Origin: Clostridia bacterium
Lineage (GTDB): Bacteria; Bacillota; Clostridia; Oscillospirales; Butyricicoccaceae
NCBI GenBank assembly: GCA_017560175.1
Contig: JAFYOK010000005.1
Span: 1-20,903 of the forward strand
Length of the DNA: 20,903 nt
Direction: 5' to 3'
Shown here piece by piece: positions 15,398 through 20,903 of this stretch (positions within the stretch are counted from its first letter, which is position 1; each line of letters opens with the position of its first letter). The translations under genes were made by a program, and so were the position numbers. The notes beneath the pieces are model-generated. The model had not been told where the DNA came from and did not search any database. It worked only from the letters and a program-made list of their open reading frames with translations.

Positions 15398-15426
15398 CTG
15401 ATATAGTTATAGATGTATATTATAAT
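15398..15426 (+). promoter_or_regulatory. possible promoter 2 of prfB
   Basis: CTGATA (15398-15403), 17 bases, then perfect TATAAT (15421-15426). A start near 15433 leaves a leader of only about 17 bases without a strong ribosome site, so its use is less certain than promoter 1. Confidence 0.45.
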
Positions 15427-15449
15427 CAAAAGAGAGTGTATAGAAAACC

Positions 15450-16571
15450 ATGATCCAGTACGATGAAATTCGTTACAGCCTGAACAACGCCAAGCCCCAG
15501 CTGGAAGAGCTGCGCGTTTCTCTGGCCCTCGACGCAGCCGCCGATGAGATCGCCAAGCTGCAGGAGCAGGCCCAGGCCCCCGATTTCTGGGATAACCCCG
15601 AAAACAGCCAGAAGATCCTGCAGAAGATCAAGCAGCTGCAGGACAAGATCGCCCGCTATGAAAAGCTGGTCGCTCTGTATGATGATACCCTTGTTCTGAT
15701 CGAAATGGCCGAGGACGAAGGCGACGAAAGCCTGCTGCCCGAAGTCAAGGCCAGCCACAAGGAATTCACCACAACCCTCGAAAGCATGACCCTGGAAACC
15801 CTGCTGTCGGGCGAATACGACTCCAACAGCGCCATTATGTCCTTCCATGCCGGTGCCGGCGGTACCGAGGCTCAGGACTGGACCCAGATGCTCTTCCGTA
15901 TGTACCAGCACTGGGCTTCCTCCAGAGGCTATAAGTGGACCGTTCTCGACTATCTGGACGGCGAAGATGCCGGCCTGAAGAGCGCCACCGTTTCCATCGA
16001 GGGCGAAAATGCCTACGGCTACCTCAAGAGTGAAAACGGCATCCACCGTCTGGTTCGCGTTTCCCCCTTCGACGCATCGGGCCGCCGCCAGACCAGCTTC
16101 TCGGCCATCGAAGTCATGCCCCAGATCGAGGATGACGCCGAGATCGAGATCCGTGCCGAAGACCTGCGCGTTGATACCTACCGTTCTTCCGGTGCAGGCG
16201 GTCAGCACGTCAACAAGACCGAGTCGGCCATCCGTATCACCCACCTGCCCACAGGTATCGTTGTTGCCTGCCAGACCCAGCGCAGCCAGATCCAGAACCG
16301 TGCTTACGCTATGCAGATGCTGCGCGCTAAGCTGGCCGAGATCAAGGAGCAGCAGCACCTGGAGAAGATCGAGGACATCAAGGGTGTCCAGATGAAGATC
16401 GAATGGGGCAGCCAGATCCGCTCCTACGTCTTTATGCCCTATACTCTGGTCAAGGACCATCGTACGGGCTGTGAGACCGGTAACATCCAGGCTGTCATGG
16501 ACGGCGATATCGATGCCTTCATCACAGCTTACCTGACCTGCAAGGCCACAGGCAACTGGGAGAAACAGTAA
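15450..16571 (+). CDS. prfB: peptide chain release factor 2, without programmed frameshift
   Basis: RF2 recognises UGA and UAA stop codons and triggers peptide release. The 373-residue protein has the stop-codon tripeptide SPF at 205-207 and the catalytic GGQ at 250-252 in SSGAGGQHVNKTESAIRITH, plus HAGAGGTEAQDW in the middle. In most bacteria prfB has an in-frame UGA near codon 26 requiring a +1 frameshift; here the frame is continuous across that place (residues 21-28, LRVSLALD), so that autoregulation is absent. The ribosome site before ATG 15450 is weak. A terminator follows at once. Confidence 0.97.
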   Translation: MIQYDEIRYSLNNAKPQLEELRVSLALDAAADEIAKLQEQAQAPDFWDNPENSQKILQKIKQLQDKIARYEKLVALYDDTLVLIEMAEDEGDESLLPEVKASHKEFTTTLESMTLETLLSGEYDSNSAIMSFHAGAGGTEAQDWTQMLFRMYQHWASSRGYKWTVLDYLDGEDAGLKSATVSIEGENAYGYLKSENGIHRLVRVSPFDASGRRQTSFSAIEVMPQIEDDAEIEIRAEDLRVDTYRSSGAGGQHVNKTESAIRITHLPTGIVVACQTQRSQIQNRAYAMQMLRAKLAEIKEQQHLEKIEDIKGVQMKIEWGSQIRSYVFMPYTLVKDHRTGCETGNIQAVMDGDIDAFITAYLTCKATGNWEKQ

Positions 16572-16583
16572 AATTATGCCCAT

Positions 16584-16620
16584 AAGCGATATCCACAGTT
16601 TGTGGATATCGCTTTTTGTT
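16584..16620 (+). terminator. rho-independent terminator after prfB
   Basis: AAGCGATATCCACA and TGTGGATATCGCTT form a long perfect stem with a 3-base GTT loop, followed by TTTTTG. It lies 13 bases after the prfB stop and directly before the ribosome site of the next gene, which must therefore rely on readthrough or on a promoter I cannot see. Confidence 0.9.
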
Positions 16621-16638
16621 TATTCCAAAGGAGATATC

Positions 16639-17625
16639 ATGTACGCAACAGAAAACACCTGGACTGTCACATGGGATGGTTCTCTCTATGGCCAAAGAGG
16701 CACACCGGGCGAAGAAATCACGATCGGAAAAACCTTCTCCTGGGGCAATGCCTACTGGCACATCCCTGCCATCTACCGCTTCCCCGAAGGCATCATCATT
16801 GATTTTTGTATCGAAGTCGCACCAGAACCGGTTCGCGCCTTTATCGATAAGTGGGATCTGCTCCACGAGGAACAGCACAGATATACCGCCGTCCAGCGGC
16901 AGCAGATTGAGAATGAACATCCTCTGCATTTTGATTTTTCTGCAGAACTTCACTTAAACGGCACCATCGTCCCTCGCAAATCCTCCAGCAGCCAAAGCTG
17001 GATCTCTGCCGAGTGTCTGGAAATAGACATTCCCTACGAGCGTGAACAGAAAGACCTGCTCGACCACTATCATCTCGACCCGGCCTCCTGTTGGAGCTTC
17101 CACCGCGTTAAGTTCCCCCACAAAGATGGCGGCACTCTCCACAGCCTGGCTCTGCACCTGTCGGCACGGCCCACCAAACTCCCTGCCGAAACCATTGCCA
17201 ATCCCAAACCGGGCGATATCTACCACCTGACCCATCCGCTGACCGAAAAACCTTATACATTGTCAGTCTGCGAAGTGGAACAAAAGGTCATCGACCCCTC
17301 TCATCTGCCGGATGAACTGGAATATCCTACCCATTTCACCGCCATGACCTTTACCCTTTCGCCCGACCTGCCTGATGAAGCCTTTTCTTTACGAGACAGC
17401 AACGAAGGAGATGCCGCTCGCCGCAAGGACGGAAAAACCGGAAGTGCCGCTTCGGTAGGTATCATCGGCGGCGCTGTTTCCCCCGTTCTGATGGTTCGTC
17501 AGCCCAAGGATGAACCTCGACTACACTCTGCCTGCTCTGCCCTCCGTTTTAAAGAAGTCCCTGTCACATGGCAGTTCTGCTTCCGCGAAAAATTGCTGGA
17601 GGATGTATCTCTCGACTTGTTTTAA
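16639..17625 (+). CDS. hypothetical protein, 328 residues, function unknown
   Basis: I do not recognise this family. The start ATG 16639 follows AAAGGAG by about 6 bases, with N-terminus MYATENTWTVTWDGSLYG; the frame is open 21 codons further upstream through the prfB terminator, which is not plausible coding. There is no signal peptide and no membrane segment. The protein is rich in Trp, His and acidic residues and looks like a soluble beta-rich protein (short alternating hydrophobic strands such as EGIIIDFCIEV, ALHLSA, FTAMTFTLS). A basic/glycine stretch near 252-272 (DAARRKDGKTGSAASVGIIGGA) may be a flexible linker. It is followed directly by intergenic repeat copy B. Confidence 0.85.
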   Translation: MYATENTWTVTWDGSLYGQRGTPGEEITIGKTFSWGNAYWHIPAIYRFPEGIIIDFCIEVAPEPVRAFIDKWDLLHEEQHRYTAVQRQQIENEHPLHFDFSAELHLNGTIVPRKSSSSQSWISAECLEIDIPYEREQKDLLDHYHLDPASCWSFHRVKFPHKDGGTLHSLALHLSARPTKLPAETIANPKPGDIYHLTHPLTEKPYTLSVCEVEQKVIDPSHLPDELEYPTHFTAMTFTLSPDLPDEAFSLRDSNEGDAARRKDGKTGSAASVGIIGGAVSPVLMVRQPKDEPRLHSACSALRFKEVPVTWQFCFREKLLEDVSLDLF

Positions 17626-17757
17626 GCCTTCCCTATCAGGGAAGGGGGACCACTTTAGCGGTGAATGCGTGTGCCCGTTAGGGCATATTAAATACGGCCA
17701 AATGGCCGCCCTCATCAGTCACCCTTCGGGTGCCAGCTTCCCCACAAGGGGAAGCCT
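17625..17757. repeat. multi-hairpin intergenic repeat, copy B
   Basis: This is a second copy of the element at 12119-12256 in the same orientation, beginning at the last base of the preceding stop codon. Shared blocks are AGCCTTCCC, GGGAAGGGGGACC, CTTTAGCGGTG, GTGTGCCCGTTAGGGCATATT, AATACGGCC and GCCGCCCTCATC. Arms differ but remain paired: CACCC-TTC-GGGTG here against CATTG/CAATG in copy A, and CGGCC/GGCCG against CGGCCC/GGGCCG. The closing hairpin is AGCTTCCCC-ACAA-GGGGAAGCC. It lies between a gene and what appears to be its terminator. Confidence 0.85.
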
Positions 17758-17821
17758 AACAATCCACTGCTGTTTTGAAACTTGAGTTATTTATACGCAT
17801 ACGTTGTTCCTAATATTGAAT

Positions 17822-17856
17822 GGCTTGTTGCAACCATTTTGCAACAGGCCTTTTTT
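17822..17856 (+). terminator. rho-independent terminator between the convergent genes
   Basis: GGCTTGTTGCAA pairs with TTGCAACAGGCC (12 bp, one wobble) and is followed by a run of T on the plus strand that touches the spoVAE stop codon. It fits the plus-strand gene ending at 17625, from which it is separated by repeat copy B. On the minus strand no T run follows. Confidence 0.85.
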
Positions 17857-18221
17857 CAATCTCTGCCTTTGGCTTTGAAAATCAGCGCCGCCAGCAGAGA
17901 GAAAAATACCGCTGCCGAGATGCCGCCTGCCGCCGCAGCCAGACCACCCGTCAATGCACCGACGATACCATATTGCGCCACAGCCTTCTCGACACCTTTA
18001 GCCATGGCATAACCAAAACCGAAAAGGGGTGTGGTGGCACCGCAGCCGCCCCAATCGACAATAGGCTGATAGATGCCCACCGCCGTCAGAAAAACACCAA
18101 GGACAACATAGCTCGTCAGAATACGGGCAGGGGTCAGCCGTGTGCGGTCGATCAAGATCTGCGAAAAGGCACAAATCAAGCCGCCGCACACAAAGGCGCG
18201 GACAAACTGAGAAAGATCCAT
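17856..18221 (-). CDS. spoVAE: stage V sporulation protein AE (SpoVAEb type)
   Basis: This small membrane protein is part of the SpoVA channel that loads dipicolinic acid into the forespore and releases it at germination. The 121-residue product has three to four hydrophobic segments and the typical start MDLSQFVRAFVCGGLICAFSQILIDRTRLTPARIL, then GVFLTAVGIYQPIVDWGGCGATTPLFGFGYAMAKG, close to SpoVAE proteins. The frame is open further upstream to 18386, but ATG 18221 shares one base with the spoVAD TGA and has GGAGGTGA just before it, indicating coupling. Confidence 0.92.
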   Translation of the reverse strand: MDLSQFVRAFVCGGLICAFSQILIDRTRLTPARILTSYVVLGVFLTAVGIYQPIVDWGGCGATTPLFGFGYAMAKGVEKAVAQYGIVGALTGGLAAAAGGISAAVFFSLLAALIFKAKGRD

Positions 18222-19258
18222 CACATCACCTCCAGACAGACCAGATGGCAGATGCCGGGGATGCTCTCTCCCTGGCTGGTGGTCAGCGGACTGAGCAGCG
18301 CGCCCGTACCGCAGAACAGCACACGGCGCAGATTGCCCCTTTCCATTTCGGGCAGGATATAACCGCAGAGCACCGCCGCGCTGCATCCGCAGCCCGAAGC
18401 CCCGGCATGGACATCCTGCGCTTCCCGATCAAAAAGAAGCAGACCGCAGTCGGTATACTTGCCCTTGAAATCGATGCCTTCCTCTTTGGCCAGTTCCAAT
18501 ACAATATCCCGTCCAACGGCAGCCAGATCTCCGGTGACGATCAGATCATAACTGCCGGGGTCTTCCTGTGTGGTGGCAAAATAACCGCGCAGAGTTTCAA
18601 AGGCCGCCTGCGCCATGGCAGCACCCATATTGGCCGCATCGGTGACACCGGGGTCATAAATGCGTCCGGCCATGGCCCGCGTGACCGCCACTCTGCCGTT
18701 ACCATTGGCGGTCAGCAGCACCGAGCCTGAAGCTGTCGCCGTCCACTGGGCGGTAGGGGTGCGCTGTCCGCCATACTGCAGGGGCAGACGATACTGCCGC
18801 TCGGCCGAACAGAAATGAGAAGATGCCGTGCAAAGCACCTTGCCCTCCAAGCCGCTCGATATGAGCACCGACCCCAGAATCAGCGACTCGGCCATGGTAG
18901 AGCAGGCACCGTACAGCCCGAAAAATCGGCTATGGAAATCGCGGACGGCAAAACTGGTGGACACACATTGATTGAGCAGGTCGCCGCCCAGTACACAGCC
19001 AACTTCGCCGGGATCCAGCCGTACTTTCTGCACGGCCCCCTGCAAACTGGTCTGTACCATAACCTTTTCAGCCTGCTCCCATGTTTCCTGCCCGAAATGG
19101 TCGTCCTTGCCTACCACATCAAAGCAATGTCCCAGCGGCCCTTCTCCTTCCTTTTTGCCTACACAGGAGGCATAGGAAAGGATATAGGCCGGATGCTTGA
19201 AATAATAAACATCATCCTTGCGCACACCGGCCGCCAGGCTGTCCCTTCTTTGTTCCAT
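18221..19258 (-). CDS. spoVAD: stage V sporulation protein AD
   Basis: SpoVAD is a thiolase-fold protein that binds dipicolinic acid as part of the SpoVA complex at the spore inner membrane. The 345-residue protein shows the family segments FFGLYGACSTMAESLILG (with the thiolase-type Cys), ASSHFCSAERQYRLPLQYGG followed by QRTPTAQWTATASGSVLL, and GASGCGCSAAV. ATG 19258 is chosen because AAAGGA lies 9-10 bases upstream; the ATG two codons earlier would be too close. Its usual partner spoVAC is not adjacent: the upstream neighbour is the divergent fluoride-linked antiporter. Confidence 0.95.
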   Translation of the reverse strand: MEQRRDSLAAGVRKDDVYYFKHPAYILSYASCVGKKEGEGPLGHCFDVVGKDDHFGQETWEQAEKVMVQTSLQGAVQKVRLDPGEVGCVLGGDLLNQCVSTSFAVRDFHSRFFGLYGACSTMAESLILGSVLISSGLEGKVLCTASSHFCSAERQYRLPLQYGGQRTPTAQWTATASGSVLLTANGNGRVAVTRAMAGRIYDPGVTDAANMGAAMAQAAFETLRGYFATTQEDPGSYDLIVTGDLAAVGRDIVLELAKEEGIDFKGKYTDCGLLLFDREAQDVHAGASGCGCSAAVLCGYILPEMERGNLRRVLFCGTGALLSPLTTSQGESIPGICHLVCLEVM

Positions 19259-19298
19259 AAACATTCATCCTTTGCAGTTATATTTCACAGCATGTGGA

Positions 19299-19327
19299 TA
19301 GCATTTACTGCAATTACGCAAATATTC
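19299..19327 (-). promoter_or_regulatory. candidate sigma-G promoter of spoVAD-spoVAE
   Basis: On the minus strand GAATA (19323-19327) and AATGCTA (19299-19305) are 17 bases apart, close to the sigma-G pattern GHATR-17/18-CATnnTA with one mismatch. spoVA operons are known sigma-G targets in Bacillus and Clostridium, and there is no good sigma-A promoter in this short region. The leader would be about 33 bases. Confidence 0.5.
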
Positions 19328-19335
19328 ACTTTCCT

Positions 19336-19364
19336 TTGACAAGCCTCCAGAATTCTGCTATTCT
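19336..19364 (+). promoter_or_regulatory. sigma-A promoter of the fluoride-riboswitch gene
   Basis: A perfect TTGACA (19336-19341), a 17-base spacer ending in TGC (extended -10) and TATTCT (19359-19364). Transcription would start near 19371, just before the riboswitch. Confidence 0.65.
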
Positions 19365-19379
19365 GTTATTATAAAAGAA

Positions 19380-19446
19380 AATACTGGGGAATGAATGTCT
19401 CCCCGACCTTTTCGGTCGAACCGCTGTTTTAAGCTGATGACTTCTG
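19380..19446 (+). promoter_or_regulatory. fluoride riboswitch (crcB motif) aptamer
   Basis: The leader has the crcB architecture. Hairpin GGGGA/TCCCC carries the loop ATGAATGTC. Downstream come GAACCGCT, a short GCT/AGC stem and TGATGACTTCTG, matching the conserved CUGAUGAC(U)CCU end of the motif. The loop bases GAA(T)GTC can pair with GACTTC to form the required pseudoknot. An extra GACC/GGTC hairpin is inserted between the first hairpin and GAACCGCT. The downstream gene is a cation/proton antiporter, one of the gene classes known to be controlled by fluoride riboswitches. The call is by eye, without a covariance model. Confidence 0.82.
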
Positions 19447-19479
19447 TTTTACGCAGAAGGTGTCGGCTTTTTTATTTTT
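19433..19479 (+). terminator. riboswitch-controlled terminator
   Basis: GCTGATGACTTCTG (19433-19446) pairs with CAGAAGGTGTCGGC (19454-19467) over 14 positions with one mismatch and a few wobbles, followed by TTTTTTATTTTT. The 5' arm is the 3' part of the aptamer, including the pseudoknot strand, so ligand-bound aptamer and terminator exclude each other. This predicts an ON switch: fluoride prevents termination. Confidence 0.85.
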
Positions 19480-19493
19480 ATTGGAGGTTTTCT

Positions 19494-20693
19494 ATGCTTA
19501 CATCTTTATCGCTTATTTTTCTCATTGGCATGATTTTTGCTGCTCTGGCCAAAAAGCTGTACCTGCCCGGCATCATCGGCATGTTATTGGCCGGTATGCT
19601 GTTGGGGCCTTGCGGTCTGAACCAACTGGACAGCAGTATTCTGGACATTTCCTCCGATCTGCGCCGCATGGCACTGGTCATCATCCTACTCAAAGCCGGA
19701 CTTTCCCTCGATCTGGATGATCTCCGAAAGGTCGGCCGTCCGGCATTGCTCATGTCCTTTTTACCTGCAGCCTTTGAGATCGGCGCGTATATCCTGCTTG
19801 CGCCCATCTTTTTCGGATTGACTCTTACCGAAGCTGCCGTCATGGGCTCGGTTCTGGCAGCTGTTTCCCCCGCCGTTGTCGTTCCTCGCATGGTCCACCT
19901 CATCGAAACCAAGCGCGGCACCAAAAAGGGTATTCCCCAGCTGATCCTCGCAGGCGCATCGTTGGACGACATTTTCGTCGTTGTTCTCTTCTCCACTTTT
20001 TCGGGCATGGCGGCAGGCAAGGCCGCCTCAGCTTCCGCACTGCTGCAGGCCCCCGTTTCCATTCTTGCCGGCATCACCTTGGGTCTGCTGACCGGTAAAC
20101 TGCTCACCCTGTTTTTCGAGCATTTCCATCTCCGCCGTCAGCACATCCGCAACAGTGCCAAAACCCTCATTGTCCTGGCCGTTGCCTTCCTGTTGTTGAC
20201 CATAGAAGAACTGCTGGCAGCTGTCCTGCCTCTTTCCGGCCTGTTGGCCATTATGGCCATGGCCTGTGTCCTGCGCAAAATGCCCGGTGGTGTCGGCCTG
20301 CGCCTTTCGCAGAAATTCGGCAAACTGTGGATCGCTGCCGAAGTCCTGCTCTTCGTCCTGGTTGGCGCTGCCGTTGATCTGCGCTATACGCTCACCGCAG
20401 GCCCCACAGCCTTACTGCTTATTCTGTTGGCGCTGGTCATCCGTTCCTTTGGTGTCACTCTGTCCACTGCAGGCACACATCTGAATCTGCGGGAACGCCT
20501 CTTCTGCGTTGCCGCTTACCTGCCCAAAGCCACCGTCCAAGCCGCTATCGGTTCGGTACCGTTGGCCATGGGTTTGCCTTGCGGCAGCCTTGTTCTTTCG
20601 GTAGCCGTCCTTGCCATTTTGGTCACCGCACCGCTGGGTGCGCTCTTCATTGACCGTCTTGCGCCTCGCTGGCTGACAAATGACATGAAATAA
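19494..20693 (+). CDS. cation/proton antiporter (CPA family), fluoride-riboswitch linked
   Basis: The 399-residue membrane protein has about 12 hydrophobic helices. The family pattern of CPA1-type exchangers is visible: LYLPGIIGMLLAGMLLGPCG near 22-41, LLKAGLSLDLDDL near 66-77, AAVSPAVVVPRM at 122-133 (unwound-helix region), the ion-site aspartate pair in AGASLDDIF (Asp158-Asp159), and AAYLPKATVQAAIGSVPLA in the last third. It probably exchanges Na+, K+ or another cation for protons. Under a fluoride riboswitch it would help restore ion or pH balance or expel fluoride. GGAGG lies 6 bases before ATG 19494; an upstream in-frame start at 19395 falls inside the riboswitch and is rejected. Confidence 0.93.
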   Translation: MLTSLSLIFLIGMIFAALAKKLYLPGIIGMLLAGMLLGPCGLNQLDSSILDISSDLRRMALVIILLKAGLSLDLDDLRKVGRPALLMSFLPAAFEIGAYILLAPIFFGLTLTEAAVMGSVLAAVSPAVVVPRMVHLIETKRGTKKGIPQLILAGASLDDIFVVVLFSTFSGMAAGKAASASALLQAPVSILAGITLGLLTGKLLTLFFEHFHLRRQHIRNSAKTLIVLAVAFLLLTIEELLAAVLPLSGLLAIMAMACVLRKMPGGVGLRLSQKFGKLWIAAEVLLFVLVGAAVDLRYTLTAGPTALLLILLALVIRSFGVTLSTAGTHLNLRERLFCVAAYLPKATVQAAIGSVPLAMGLPCGSLVLSVAVLAILVTAPLGALFIDRLAPRWLTNDMK

Positions 20694-20700
20694 GACAAAA

Positions 20701-20736
20701 ACCGCCGCTTTCATAAGAAAGCGGCGGTAATTTTTT
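20701..20736. terminator. bidirectional terminator between convergent genes
   Basis: ACCGCCGCTTTC and GAAAGCGGCGGT form a perfect 12-bp stem with an ATAA loop. On the plus strand it is followed by a T-rich run after the antiporter gene; on the minus strand by TTTTTG. The plus-strand T run overlaps the stop codon of the opposing gene. Confidence 0.92.
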
Positions 20737-20903
20737 ATACAGGAACATCGGTGGCCGCTTCGTTGCGGACCATACGATAAACGATCTGGTACATAACAAC
20801 CACAAAGGCAATGAACACCAATGTCGCCATTGTCGTACCTTTCATAGCGCAGAGGTCATAGAATCCATGAAGCAGCGTTGCACTCAGGAAACCAAGCCAA
20901 AGA
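20735..20903 (-). CDS. C-terminal end of a membrane protein, probably PrsW-family
   Basis: Only the last 55 codons are inside the window. The translation contains FLSATLLHGFYDLCAM, then the hydrophobic helix MATLVFIAFVVVMYQIVY, and ends RMVRNEAATDVPV. The LLHGFYD motif next to a terminal helix is typical of PrsW-type intramembrane proteases, which cut anti-sigma factors or other membrane proteins. The catalytic glutamates lie outside the window, so the family call is tentative. Confidence 0.6.
   Translation of the reverse strand, partial: LWLGFLSATLLHGFYDLCAMKGTTMATLVFIAFVVVMYQIVYRMVRNEAATDVPV

Noticed and set aside
18222..18386. 55-residue N-terminal extension of spoVAE
   Set aside because: It lies wholly within spoVAD, while ATG 18221 has a strong ribosome site and the family N-terminus.
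19395..19493. 33-residue N-terminal extension of the antiporter
   Set aside because: It would translate the riboswitch and terminator stem; the strong GGAGG and the typical membrane start are at 19494.

Overview
The window looks like a chromosomal segment of a spore-lineage Clostridium relative, most likely Oscillospiraceae/Ruminococcaceae (Faecalibacterium-Gemmiger-Subdoligranulum type). The grounds are moderately GC-rich genes separated by AT-rich promoters, strong AGGAGG ribosome sites, a pgk-tpiA-gpmI-eno cluster, SpoVA germination proteins, and structured intergenic repeats of a kind I associate with that family. The taxonomic call is an inference.

Layout. 1-5881 (minus strand): the F1Fo ATP synthase operon in the order atpZ-like, atpI-like, atpB, atpE, atpF, atpH, atpA, atpG, atpD (cut by the window edge), with several overlapping start/stop codons. 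The c subunit carries a two-carboxylate Na+-type ion site. 5882-6225: AT-rich spacer holding the atp promoters and the eno terminator. 6226-11116 (minus): lower glycolysis operon pgk-tpiA-gpmI-eno, driven by a near-consensus promoter and a leader of about 113 nt. 11343-12481: trmL flanked by unusual repeats, namely a tandem hairpin array overlapping its stop codon, two hairpin-rich intergenic repeats, and a second copy of the secA 3' end. 12482-15223 (minus): secA. 15450-16571 (plus): prfB, divergent from secA and lacking the usual programmed frameshift. 16639-17625 (plus): an unrecognised 328-residue protein, followed by a second copy of the intergenic repeat. 17856-19258 (minus): spoVAD-spoVAE with a candidate sigma-G promoter and no spoVAC beside them. 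19380-20693 (plus): a fluoride (crcB-type) riboswitch with an overlapping terminator stem in front of a cation/proton antiporter. 20735-end (minus): the C-terminal end of a PrsW-like membrane protein.

The genes are mostly housekeeping: ATP made or used at the membrane, glycolysis from 1,3-bisphosphoglycerate to phosphoenolpyruvate, protein secretion, translation termination and tRNA wobble methylation. The accessory interest lies between genes: the fluoride riboswitch, the duplicated secA tail around a compact three-way-junction insert, the tandem hairpin array, and the multi-hairpin repeat pair whose arms covary. No tRNA, rRNA, CRISPR array, transposase or integrase gene was seen.
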